This document shows positions 52,449 to 61,021 of a stretch of 64,000 nt of DNA, piece after piece; positions within the stretch are counted from its first letter, which is position 1, and each line of letters starts with the position of its first letter. Where the stretch lies: NCBI GenBank assembly GCA_965656525.1, contig CBFHKY010000001.1, positions 124,001-188,000 on the forward strand. The letters are read 5' to 3'. Origin of the DNA: Pseudomaricurvus sp965656525 (GTDB taxonomy: Bacteria > Pseudomonadota > Gammaproteobacteria > Pseudomonadales > Cellvibrionaceae). The translations under genes and the position numbers were made by a program. The notes under the pieces were generated by a model that worked only from the letters and a program-made list of their open reading frames with translations, made no database searches and was not told the DNA's origin.

Positions 52449-53624
52449 TTAAGCTCTTAACGATTCCAGAACATGCAAAGCACCACGCAGCTCAGCCAGA
52501 GATTTCATCCGACCGGCATAAGAATAACCAGGGTTTACGCCGGTTTTTTCAGCTTCTTCGGCCAAAGTGTGTCCGTGGTCTGGGCGCATTGGAATGACTC
52601 TGCCGCCCTCTTCAGAGCGTCTCTCTTCTTCATCCAACAAGGCGTTCATGATACCGATCATATCGTTGTCGCCATCCAAGTGATCAGATTCATAAAACGA
52701 ACCGTCAGCTTCGCGCTTCACATTGCGCAAGTGAACGAAGAAAATCTTATCACTGAAGCGACGAATCATACGCACCAGATCATTATCGCCGCGCGCACCG
52801 AATGAACCAGCACACATGGTCAACCCATTACTGCTACTTGGCACAGCAGAAAGAATAGCGTTAGCGTCTTCTTCTGTGGAAACCACACGCGGCAAGCCAA
52901 ACAGTGAAAACGGTGGATCATCGGGGTGGATACACATCTCAACGCCTGCTTGTTCCGCCGTGGGAATGATGTCCTCTAAAAACGCAAACAGGTTTTTACG
53001 GTAGCCTTCTGTGCCTAAAGCAATAAACTCTTCAATGGCAACACGAATACCGTCGCGGGAATAAGAGCCCTCACCACCGGGTAAGCCAGCAATGATATTT
53101 TGCTCCAGTAAGGCGCGCTCTTCTTCGTCCATCAATTCAAAACGTGCCCGAGACTTTTCCAGCAGTTCAGCATCGTAATCGGCTTCTGCATTCTTTCTTT
53201 GCAGCATACAAACATCGTAAGCGACAAAGTCTGACATTTCGAAACGAAGCGCTCTGGCATCATTGGTAAGTTTGTAATTTAGGTTGGTACGTGTCCAATC
53301 CACTACGGGCATAAAATTGTAGCAAACGGTGGTAATACCGGCCTTACCCAAGTTCAGCAATGATATTTTGTAGTTTTCAATTTGTTGAAGGTAATCACCT
53401 TTGCGTAATTTAATATCATTGTGCAACGGGACACTTTCAACAACAGACCACTCAAGACCGTGGGCTTCGATTTCAGCCTTGCGCGCAAGGATATCATCCA
53501 AAGGCCACGCTTCGCCTGTGGGAATATGGTGTAAAGAAGTAACGACTCCAGTTGCACCAGCTTGGGCAACTTGTTTAAGGCTAATGGTGTCGTTAGGACC
53601 AAACCAGCGCCATGTTTCTTGCAT
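52449..53624 (-). CDS. uxuA: Mannonate dehydratase
   Basis: A 391-residue TIM-barrel enzyme that dehydrates D-mannonate to 2-keto-3-deoxygluconate. The start MQETWRWFGPNDTISL, then GATGVVTSLHHIPTGEAW, CIHPDDPPFSLFGLPR, LCAGSFGARGDNDL-like (seen as LTMCAGSFGARGDND) and HLRNVKREADGSFYESDHLDGD carry the metal-binding Cys and His residues. Last of the uxaC-uxuB-kdgK-uxuA operon, 27 bp after kdgK. Confidence 0.96.
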   Translation of the reverse strand: MQETWRWFGPNDTISLKQVAQAGATGVVTSLHHIPTGEAWPLDDILARKAEIEAHGLEWSVVESVPLHNDIKLRKGDYLQQIENYKISLLNLGKAGITTVCYNFMPVVDWTRTNLNYKLTNDARALRFEMSDFVAYDVCMLQRKNAEADYDAELLEKSRARFELMDEEERALLEQNIIAGLPGGEGSYSRDGIRVAIEEFIALGTEGYRKNLFAFLEDIIPTAEQAGVEMCIHPDDPPFSLFGLPRVVSTEEDANAILSAVPSSSNGLTMCAGSFGARGDNDLVRMIRRFSDKIFFVHLRNVKREADGSFYESDHLDGDNDMIGIMNALLDEEERRSEEGGRVIPMRPDHGHTLAEEAEKTGVNPGYSYAGRMKSLAELRGALHVLESLRA

Positions 53625-53651
53625 ATCAGCACCTGAAAAGAGACGGTTAAA

Positions 53652-54521
53652 TTAAGAGCGAGGCAAAACCGCCCCACGATGTTGTACCACTTGTGCCGCT
53701 AACTGCTGGGCACGATCAATCGCATCTAAAATAGAGTTTCCATGACAACGACTCGCTAAATAACCTGCGTTAAATGAATCCCCTGCACCGGTGGTATCAA
53801 TGGCAGCTACCGGAGTGGCATTTTTGTGAATGTATTCAGAATCCGAAAAAACATGGCACGATGGGCCATCAGCTTTGATAACCAATTCTTTAACGCCATG
53901 ATTATTGTAGAACTGATGACACTCAGCTATAGACGTGACGCCCCATAGCAATGTTTCATCGTCCAGCGTAGGTAAAACGATGTCGCAGTATTTCAATACA
54001 CGAGCATAGGCTTCTTGCGCCTGAAGCGGGTTGTCCCACAATTTGGGGCGGTAGTTTGGGTCGAATACTATACGGCAACCTTTGCTGCGCAGCTCAACAA
54101 TAAACTCAACCAAGTTCTCGATCCCTGAACGCATAACCGCAAGAGTGATACCGGAAAAATACAGCACTTGTGGTGTGTGTTTCAACGACACTGGCTGATC
54201 AAAACATTCGCGTGCTGGGCTGCTATTACGCCAATAGCCAAATTCACGTTCGCCGGACGGATCATTATGGATTGTGTACAAACCAGGCTGACGATCAGGA
54301 ACACAAGTAATGGTATCGGTATTCACACCATCTGCTTTTAAGTAGGCCAGAATTTCTTGAGAAAAGTGGTCGTCACCTAACGCTGTCATGTAATCGACCT
54401 GATGGCCTGCACGCGCCAAATAGATCGCTGTATTGAAGGTGTCACCGCCGTAGGATTGCAACCAGACACCGTCTGCTGATGCCATTTCGACCATGACTTC
54501 ACCAAGACTTAAAATTTTCAC
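53652..54521 (-). CDS. kdgK: 2-keto-3-deoxygluconate kinase
   Basis: A 289-residue PfkB-family sugar kinase that makes KDPG for the Entner-Doudoroff aldolase. SLGEVMVEMAS and SYGGDTFNTAIYLARAG form the substrate end; DTTGAGDSFNAGYLASR carries the anion hole and catalytic aspartate. Its start overlaps the uxuB stop by 4 bp, so the two are coupled. The ribokinase-like motifs would also suit other keto-sugar kinases, but the operon context decides. Confidence 0.93.
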   Translation of the reverse strand: MKILSLGEVMVEMASADGVWLQSYGGDTFNTAIYLARAGHQVDYMTALGDDHFSQEILAYLKADGVNTDTITCVPDRQPGLYTIHNDPSGEREFGYWRNSSPARECFDQPVSLKHTPQVLYFSGITLAVMRSGIENLVEFIVELRSKGCRIVFDPNYRPKLWDNPLQAQEAYARVLKYCDIVLPTLDDETLLWGVTSIAECHQFYNNHGVKELVIKADGPSCHVFSDSEYIHKNATPVAAIDTTGAGDSFNAGYLASRCHGNSILDAIDRAQQLAAQVVQHRGAVLPRS

Positions 54522-56062
54522 ACCGAACCCTCGAGTGCCTGAACGCGGCCTTTAGAAAGTGCAGATTCAATGGTGTTTAAATTGCCCTGCTCTTTCAACA
54601 ACGTGAAGTAATTTGAAACCCGTTCTACAAAGTCTGGTTGTTGTTGCAGCAAGTCCCCAAAGATCGCTTTGATCGATACGATCGCCAACACTGGCGAAGT
54701 TTTCTCTGAATTCGCCAAATCTAAGGCTGCCTGCAGCATTTCCGCCATGGGATCGTCGATGACAAAAGTATCACCATTATCTCGCTGACCATGAAGATAT
54801 TTGATCCAACCGGCTACGGCTAAGGCCAAAACCTCGGAAGGCTGTTCATCAGCGGCATTTAGCACCTTCATATTTTGTGAATGCTCAACTTGAAGCATAT
54901 CCACTACGCTGTGCAGCCAACGCTGAGGAATCTTCTGGGAACCATCCATCGCAATTTGTGCCGTGCGATGCTGTAACGATGGATTGGTGAAGCGATCAAG
55001 CAATTGCTGTTGGTAGTGTTCAATATCAAAGCCAGCAGGAACTTCAAGAATTTTAGTCACCGCTTCCATGTAATGCTGAATCAATTGGCAAAATGCTTTA
55101 TCGCCCATGACTTGATGCACATAGTCGTAGCCAGCCACAAAACCTAAATAAGCAATGATCGAGTGACTGCCATTTAGCAACCGCAACTTGATGTCTTCAA
55201 AGGGGCGCACGTCATCTACGATCAAAGCACCCACCTCACCCCATTGAGGCATCGGCGTGGCAAACTTATTTTCAATCACCCATTGCGTGAAAGGTTCGCA
55301 GGTTACCGTTGCCAAATCTTGTACGTCTAATGCCTGCTCCGCTAGCACCAAATCTTCTGCAGTGGTTGAGGGCACAATACGATCTACCATACTGCATGGG
55401 AAGCTCACATTCGTAGAGATCCATGCCGCTAGATCTGTGCTGACCTTTTCGGCCAACGCCATCACAACATTCTGCAAAATATGGCCGTTATTGGGCAAGT
55501 TGTCGCAGCTTAAAAGGGTTAAGCCCGAAAGCTGCTGTTCAAAACGCTGTTTTAAACCCGCCACCAAAAAACCGATAGCCGTAGAAGGTGCTTGCAAGTT
55601 ATTGCGCAGATCAGATTGGATACCGGCGTGATCAGCCAATAATTGACCAGAAGCCGGGTCATGACAATAACCCTTTTCCGTTACGGTGAGCGTCACAACA
55701 TGGATTGAAGGACTGGCGATGACATCAATTAAGCTTTGGGGCTGCTCTGGCGCGGTGATGACACGCTGGATGCTGCCCACAACCTGAAAGCGACTTGATT
55801 CGCTTTTTTCAATCAGAGTGTATAGGCCGTCCTGAGGGTTCAGCTGATTCGCTACCGTCGCCGAACGCATACTGGCACCCACAATACCCCAATCACCACC
55901 AAATTTATTCAGTACTTGTTCAGTATAAAAAGCCTGATGCGCACGATGAAAGGCACCAACACCCAGATGCACAATACCCGGCTTTATGACCGCTCGGTCG
56001 TATGTCGGGGTAATGACGTCAGATTTAAAACCAGACAGTAAAGCTGCGTTCAAACGGCTCAT
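54518..56062 (-). CDS. uxuB: Fructuronate reductase (mannitol dehydrogenase family)
   Basis: A 514-residue long-chain dehydrogenase reducing D-fructuronate to D-mannonate with NADH. GIVHLGVGAFHRAHQAFYTEQVL is the Rossmann start. DRIVPSTT and the active-site region KLRLLNGSHSIIAYLGFVAG follow, with the conserved lysine. UxaB-type tagaturonate reductase is a relative, but the UxaC-UxuA neighbours point to fructuronate. Four-bp overlaps join it to uxaC and kdgK. Confidence 0.92.
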   Translation of the reverse strand: MSRLNAALLSGFKSDVITPTYDRAVIKPGIVHLGVGAFHRAHQAFYTEQVLNKFGGDWGIVGASMRSATVANQLNPQDGLYTLIEKSESSRFQVVGSIQRVITAPEQPQSLIDVIASPSIHVVTLTVTEKGYCHDPASGQLLADHAGIQSDLRNNLQAPSTAIGFLVAGLKQRFEQQLSGLTLLSCDNLPNNGHILQNVVMALAEKVSTDLAAWISTNVSFPCSMVDRIVPSTTAEDLVLAEQALDVQDLATVTCEPFTQWVIENKFATPMPQWGEVGALIVDDVRPFEDIKLRLLNGSHSIIAYLGFVAGYDYVHQVMGDKAFCQLIQHYMEAVTKILEVPAGFDIEHYQQQLLDRFTNPSLQHRTAQIAMDGSQKIPQRWLHSVVDMLQVEHSQNMKVLNAADEQPSEVLALAVAGWIKYLHGQRDNGDTFVIDDPMAEMLQAALDLANSEKTSPVLAIVSIKAIFGDLLQQQPDFVERVSNYFTLLKEQGNLNTIESALSKGRVQALEGSV

Positions 56063-57597
56063 AGCTTGTAGGCCTTTTTGGCTAGGCGATAACTCAAATC
56101 ANNNNNNNNNNNNNNNNNNNNNNNNNNNNNNNNNNNNNNNNNNNNNNNNNNNNNNNNNNNNNNNNNNNNNNNNNNNNNNNNNNNNNNNNNNNNNNNNNNG
56201 ATGGCGGTTTCTATGGCTTCGGGCATGGTCATTCTATGCTCTGCGACCAATTGTGCTAGAAAGGCACAATCCATACGTCGAGCCACATCATGCCTTGCAG
56301 GAATAGATAAAAACGCACGAGTATCGTCGTTAAAACCAACCGTATTATAAAAACCGGCTGTTTCAGTAATTTGCTCCCTGAAACGTCGCATGCCTTCAGG
56401 GCTGTCGTTAAACCACCAAGCTGGGCCAACTTTTAATGCCGGGTAATGCCCCACCAATGGCGCCAACTCACGGCTGTAGCTTGTTTCATCCAGAGTAAAC
56501 AGAATGATGCTCAGATCTGGTGAGTTGCCATAGCGGCTTAATAACGGGTGTAGAGCCTTCACATATTCCGTTTGCAAAGGAATATCGGCGCCTTTATCGC
56601 GGCCAAAGCGCTCAAACAATTGAGGGTTATGGTTTCGATATACGCCGGGGTGTATCTGTAACACCAAGCCGTCCTCAATGCTCATTTTGGCCATTTCGGT
56701 TAATAACTGCGCACGGAACAGCTCAGCATCTTCTGCGCTAGCCCGACCTTGACGAACTTTTTGATACAACTGCTCTGCAGCCTCTTCCGACAAATCAGCG
56801 GTATTTGCTGTCGGGTGGCCGTGATCTGTGGCTGTCGCACCCATTTTCTTGAAATAAGCTCGGCGTGATCTTAATGCTTGCAGATACCCTGAATACGAAT
56901 CAACAGGCTCCCCAGTCATCTCCGCTAACTGAGCCAAGTTACTGACAAACCCTTCGAACTCGGGATCCACAACTGGGTCGGGGCGAAACGAGGTAATCAC
57001 ACGACCGCTCCAGCCGCTGTCCAGAATTTGCTGGTGGTATCGCAAATCGTCCAAAGGGCCTTCTGTGGTGGCTAGCAGCTCGATATTGAACCGCTCAAAC
57101 AACGCTCTAGGCTTGAATTCATCACTCGCCAAGCTGGCGTTAATATGATCGAAATACAGATCTGCCGTGTCCTTGCTCAAAACAGTGTCGAGCCCAAATA
57201 CTTCGGCAAACACGTGATCTAACCACATACGACTAGGGGTGCCGCGGAATAAGTAGTAGTTTTCAGCAAAAGTATGCCAAATCCGTCGAGGATCAGTTTC
57301 AACCGGCACAGGGATGCTGCCTGAAGAATCATCTTTGCGTGCTATGCCCAGACTTTCTAAAGGTATCCCTTGGCTGTAAAACATCCGCAAAAGGTAATGG
57401 TCAGGCTTAACCAACAGTTCAACGGCATTGTCGAAACATTGATTTTCGGCAAACCAGCGCGGGTCTGTATGGCCGTGAGGACTAATGATTGGCAGTTCCG
57501 CCACTTCTGTGTAAAGCTCACGAGCTATGGCGCGTGTTGCTGGATCAGAAGGGAACAGTCGATCTTGGTGTAACGTTAACGGTTGCTGTTGACTCAT
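56059..57597 (-). CDS. uxaC: Uronate isomerase, interrupted near its end by an N gap
   Basis: Isomerises glucuronate to fructuronate (and galacturonate to tagaturonate). The amidohydrolase-like metal motif SPHGHTDPRWFAEN, then YYLFRGTPSRMWLDHVF, QIHPGVYRNHNP, GPAWWFNDSPEGMRRFRE and GFNDDTRAFLSIPARHDV are characteristic. It ends DLSYRLAKKAYKL after the gap. With the 33 unknown codons it is 512 residues; without them about 479, near E. coli's 470. The ATG at 57597 suits the family; one at 57618 would add seven residues. First gene of the operon, overlapping uxuB by 4 bp. Confidence 0.92.
   Translation of the reverse strand: MSQQQPLTLHQDRLFPSDPATRAIARELYTEVAELPIISPHGHTDPRWFAENQCFDNAVELLVKPDHYLLRMFYSQGIPLESLGIARKDDSSGSIPVPVETDPRRIWHTFAENYYLFRGTPSRMWLDHVFAEVFGLDTVLSKDTADLYFDHINASLASDEFKPRALFERFNIELLATTEGPLDDLRYHQQILDSGWSGRVITSFRPDPVVDPEFEGFVSNLAQLAEMTGEPVDSYSGYLQALRSRRAYFKKMGATATDHGHPTANTADLSEEAAEQLYQKVRQGRASAEDAELFRAQLLTEMAKMSIEDGLVLQIHPGVYRNHNPQLFERFGRDKGADIPLQTEYVKALHPLLSRYGNSPDLSIILFTLDETSYSRELAPLVGHYPALKVGPAWWFNDSPEGMRRFREQITETAGFYNTVGFNDDTRAFLSIPARHDVARRMDCAFLAQLVAEHRMTMPEAIETAIXXXXXXXXXXXXXXXXXXXXXXXXXXXXXXXXXDLSYRLAKKAYKL
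56102..56199. other. Assembly gap of 98 N
   Basis: Ninety-eight undetermined bases inside uxaC, between codons for EAIETAI and DLSYRL. The frame demands 3n+2 missing bases, and the family usually has only about one residue here. Confidence 0.95.
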
Positions 57598-57707
57598 GCT
57601 AAGATTTCTACCTATCATTGGTATGGTGGTAAGGCCAATTTAGTGATACTCTCACAGCCCTGTTTGGCCGTCAATACTGTATCCATAGCATAGCAAATGC
57701 GCGTGCA

Positions 57708-57722
57708 TTGTTAAGATAACAA
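57708..57722. promoter_or_regulatory. Candidate GntR operator, 15-bp perfect palindrome
   Basis: TTGTTA-AGA-TAACAA, a perfect inverted repeat, lies 20 bp before dctP in the control region shared with the divergent uxaC operon. The TTGT-N7-ACAA form fits FadR-family GntR operators. The likely binder is the regulator at 61022-61717. An ATTGG / CCAAT repeat at 57617-57639 is a second, weaker candidate. Confidence 0.45.
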
Positions 57723-57742
57723 GACATATATAAGAAGCCCTC

Positions 57743-58762
57743 ATGCTGAAGCTACTTTCACCCAAGTGCGCCATCTCGCGTTTAGCCACCTTACTCGTAA
57801 TTTTGTTTTGTGCCAGCTGCTCAAACAATGACGATCAAGTCATTACACTAAAAGCAGCGCACGGCCTTTCACAATCACACCCCGTTCATCAGTCTATTGT
57901 GTTTCTTGCCGAACGTTTAAAAGAAATATCCGGCGGGACAATGCAAATTGAGATCTATTCCGGCGGCCAACTGGGTGACGAACAAGCTCTAATGGAACTG
58001 CTGCAGATTGGCAGCCTCGCCATGACCAAAGTCTCTGCCAGCCCACTAGAGGCCTTTGTACCAGAATTCAAGATATTCAGCTTGCCGTATGTATTCGAAG
58101 ATCAAGATCATTTTTGGTCGGTACTCGACGGGCCCATCGGCAAAGACCTTCTAGAAAAAGGCTCAGCAGTGCGCTTGCGAGGCCTAACATACTATGACGG
58201 CGGCAGCCGCAGCTTTTACACCATCAACAAGCCCATTACACACCCCGATGACTTAGCTGGGATGAAAATCCGAGTGCAAAAAAGTATCACCTCCGTAGAA
58301 ATGATCAGAGCTTTAGGAGGTTCTGCTACGCCCATTGACTGGGGTGAGCTTTACACAGCCCTACAGCAAGGCGTTGTCGACGGCGCAGAGAACAACCCAC
58401 CAAGCTTTTATCGCTCAAAACATTACGAGGTTTGCCGTTATTTCAGCTTGGATGAGCACACCTCCGTGCCAGACGTCCTCTTAATTAGCCTCCCTATTTG
58501 GGATCGCCTAACGCCACAACAACAACAATGGCTCCAGCTAGCAGCGGATGACTCCAGCGCTTACCAGCGAGAGCTTTGGCGACAAGAAACACAAGATGCG
58601 CTTCGCAAATTAGAAGAGGATGGCGTGACCATTATCTATCCAGACAAAACCGCTTTCAGCAATAAAGTAAAAGGCATGAAAGCCGAGCATAATGGTACCA
58701 GCATCGGCAGAACACTGGATGCCATTGCCGCACTAGCCAAACACTCAACAGGTGAGCCATGA
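57743..58762 (+). CDS. dctP: TRAP transporter solute-binding protein (DctP type)
   Basis: A 339-residue extracytoplasmic receptor for a TRAP transporter, here probably for hexuronates. The N-terminus has a hydrophobic signal ending CASCSNND; this could be lipidated, but the -3 residue is not the usual Leu. ITLKAAHGLSQSHPVHQ, GGQLGDEQALMELLQIG, MKIRVQKSITSVEMIRALGG and VVDGAENNPPSFY with the ligand-binding arginine and asparagine are diagnostic. First of dctPQM, divergent from uxaC. Confidence 0.92.
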   Translation: MLKLLSPKCAISRLATLLVILFCASCSNNDDQVITLKAAHGLSQSHPVHQSIVFLAERLKEISGGTMQIEIYSGGQLGDEQALMELLQIGSLAMTKVSASPLEAFVPEFKIFSLPYVFEDQDHFWSVLDGPIGKDLLEKGSAVRLRGLTYYDGGSRSFYTINKPITHPDDLAGMKIRVQKSITSVEMIRALGGSATPIDWGELYTALQQGVVDGAENNPPSFYRSKHYEVCRYFSLDEHTSVPDVLLISLPIWDRLTPQQQQWLQLAADDSSAYQRELWRQETQDALRKLEEDGVTIIYPDKTAFSNKVKGMKAEHNGTSIGRTLDAIAALAKHSTGEP

Positions 58763-59235
58763 AAAAAATAATCTATTGTGCGGATGCTTTTCTAAAAGCA
58801 GCCCTCCTGATCACAGTCACCGCTATGGTCAGCAATGTGATATGGCAAGTGGCCACTCGTTTTTTGCTGAATGACCCTAGTTCCTTTACAGAAGAGATCG
58901 CCCGATTCCTTTTGATCTGGCTTGGCTTGCTGGGCGGCTGCTACGCCTACCGCAACAACGCTCATATTGGCCTAGACATCGTTAGTAAAAAGCTCACAGG
59001 TAAAACCAAGACTTTTATCAGTTTCACCTCACTAGCTGTTGTAGCCTTGTTTAGCGTGATTGTTTTGATGTACGGCGGCGGCAAACTGGTTTTACTGACG
59101 TTATCACTGAAACAGTCTTCTTCCTCCTTGGGGATACCAATGGGGTACATTTACGTCGTGATACCGATCAGCGGCTTGCTCATTGCGCTGTATAGCATAG
59201 ATCAAATGACCGACTTAAAACGCTCTACCCTTTAA
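58759..59235 (+). CDS. dctQ: TRAP transporter small permease (DctQ type)
   Basis: A 158-residue inner-membrane subunit with four hydrophobic helices. The NDPSSFTEEIARFLLIWLGLL segment and NNAHIGLDIV are the DctQ signature. It joins the binding protein to the large subunit. Its start overlaps dctP by 4 bp (ATGA). Confidence 0.9.
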   Translation: MKKIIYCADAFLKAALLITVTAMVSNVIWQVATRFLLNDPSSFTEEIARFLLIWLGLLGGCYAYRNNAHIGLDIVSKKLTGKTKTFISFTSLAVVALFSVIVLMYGGGKLVLLTLSLKQSSSSLGIPMGYIYVVIPISGLLIALYSIDQMTDLKRSTL

Positions 59236-59250
59236 CATTCAGGTTGCCCT

Positions 59251-60552
59251 ATGGAATTTTCTGGCCTTCTTTTAATTTTATCCTTTTTATTCTTATTGCT
59301 GATGGGCACTCCGGTTGCCATTTGTATTGGTGCTGCCACCTTTATCGCCATGCTGGCCAGCATTGAATTTACGGCAGCCGCCACCACCGTTGCACAACGC
59401 ATGACCGGAGGACTGAACAGCTTTGCCCTACTCGCCATTCCACTGTTTATTCTCTCTGGTATATTGATGGGCCGAGGCGGAATTGCTCGACGCCTGATAG
59501 AGTTTGCTAAAGTGCTGATCGGTACCCTGCCCGGGGGCCTGGGGCTGGTAAACGTAATTTCTTGCACACTGTTCGGATCCATTTCTGGCTCTGCCGTGGC
59601 AGCCACATCTGCCATTGGCGGCTTTATGATTCCAGCCATGGAAAAAGAAGGCTACGACAAAAACTTTAACGCGGCACTCACCATCACCTCATCAACAACT
59701 GGTATGCTGATTCCGCCAAGTAATGTGCTTATTATTTATTCACTGGCCAGCGGCAGCGTTTCGGTCGCTGCTCTTTTTGTGGCCGGTTACATACCAGGAA
59801 TCTTGCTAGCCCTATCGCTGATGGTCATTGCAGCAATTTACGCAACGAAGCATAAATTCCCTCGTTCTGAACGCATCCCATTAAGGCAAGCACTGCCCAA
59901 ACTACTGGACGCTCTACCGAGCTTAATGATGGTGGTTATTGTCATTGGCGGAATTGTGGGAGGACTTTTCACGGCGACCGAGGCCAGCGCCATTGCAGTG
60001 CTCTACTCCCTGATTCTGGCTGTAGGCGTTTACCGAGAAGTGAAGCCCACAGAACTTAGCAGCGTGCTCCTGAAGACGGCCGAAACCAGTGCTGTTGTTC
60101 TCTTTTTAATCGCCACCTCTACCGCCATGTCGTGGATGCTGTCTTACGAGAATATTCCTCAAGTCATCAGTCAGACACTGATCACTCTGAGCGAAAACCC
60201 GTTGATTATTTTGTTGATTATCAATTTAATTTTATTACTGGTAGGCACCTTTATGGATATGACGCCCGCCATTTTAATCTTCACACCAATTTTTATGCCC
60301 GTTGCTGAGTCGCTTGGCATATCACCTCTGCACTTCGGCATCATGATGGTCCTTAACTTATCCATTGGGCTTTGTACGCCTCCCGTCGGCAGCGTGTTAT
60401 TTGTGGGCTGCAGTATCGCCAAAACATCCGTAGATGCGGTTGTTAAACCCCTTTTGCCAATGTACCTAGCCATGATCGTGACACTTTTATTGGTTACGTT
60501 TATACCAGCTCTTAGTGAGTGGCTACCGGCCTCCATGGGTTTAATAAAGTAA
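59251..60552 (+). CDS. dctM: TRAP transporter large permease (DctM type)
   Basis: A 433-residue sodium-coupled permease with about twelve helices. GTPVAICIGAATFIAM, IPLFILSGILMGRGGIARRLIEFA, GSISGSAVAATSAIGG, SSTTGMLIPPSNVLIIYS and GTFMDMTPAILIFTPIFMPVAESLGISP are the family's substrate and ion motifs. It lies 15 bp after dctQ, and a tRNA-Leu follows 123 bp later. Confidence 0.93.
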   Translation: MEFSGLLLILSFLFLLLMGTPVAICIGAATFIAMLASIEFTAAATTVAQRMTGGLNSFALLAIPLFILSGILMGRGGIARRLIEFAKVLIGTLPGGLGLVNVISCTLFGSISGSAVAATSAIGGFMIPAMEKEGYDKNFNAALTITSSTTGMLIPPSNVLIIYSLASGSVSVAALFVAGYIPGILLALSLMVIAAIYATKHKFPRSERIPLRQALPKLLDALPSLMMVVIVIGGIVGGLFTATEASAIAVLYSLILAVGVYREVKPTELSSVLLKTAETSAVVLFLIATSTAMSWMLSYENIPQVISQTLITLSENPLIILLIINLILLLVGTFMDMTPAILIFTPIFMPVAESLGISPLHFGIMMVLNLSIGLCTPPVGSVLFVGCSIAKTSVDAVVKPLLPMYLAMIVTLLLVTFIPALSEWLPASMGLIK

Positions 60553-60576
60553 TCGTTAGTTTTTTAAAAACAATAA

Positions 60577-60604
60577 TTGACACGAGCTGTCGATTCGATA
60601 GAAT
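60577..60604 (+). promoter_or_regulatory. Promoter of the second tRNA-Leu
   Basis: Consensus TTGACA, a 16-nt spacer and TAGAAT, followed by GC-rich sequence. It lies 25 bp after the dctM stop, so the tRNA has its own start. Confidence 0.75.
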
Positions 60605-60675
60605 GCCGGCCTGCTTCACGCAACAGCGTGCAGTGGGCTAGCTTACTGGCTAGAAAGCAACTCAGTAAAAGACAT

Positions 60676-60760
60676 GCGGACGTGGCGGAATTGGTAGACG
60701 CGCCAGATTTAGGTTCTGGTATCGAAAGGTGTGAGAGTTCAAGTCTCTCCGTCCGCACCA
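60676..60760 (+). tRNA. tRNA-Leu (anticodon TAG), second copy
   Basis: 85 nt and identical, base for base, to the copy at 23453-23537 on the opposite strand, including the encoded CCA. A T run follows directly (CTTTTTATTC). It sits inside the uronate locus, between dctM and the GntR regulator. Confidence 0.95.
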
Positions 60761-61021
60761 CTTTTTATTCTAACGTTATAACTCTAGAAAGTTTCAGCCC
60801 CAGAAACCTTCAGCGCTTTAAAAGCTAACAGAAAGCGAAAGCTTCTGAATATTCTAGGTTTAAAATCTTAAATACGTCACTAAAAGCACAACAACTCAGA
60901 TTCTCTGCTGAGCCATTAGTCTGTGCAACCTTCTCGACTTTTAAACACTCGTAAGCTCAACCAACACGCACCTTACTTTTTTTTGCAAAACAATCGCAAA
61001 CATCGAGAAGCACAGCACTGA
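60761..61021. other. Intergenic region after tRNA-Leu
   Basis: 261 bp with no gene. The T run right after the tRNA may terminate it. An AGCACT / AGTGCT hairpin (61013-61028) overlaps the stop codon of the GntR gene and is not followed by T on the minus strand. Nothing else stands out. Confidence 0.4.

Noticed and set aside
55257..55631. 124-codon plus-strand frame inside uxuB
   Set aside because: Antisense to an intact, recognised enzyme.
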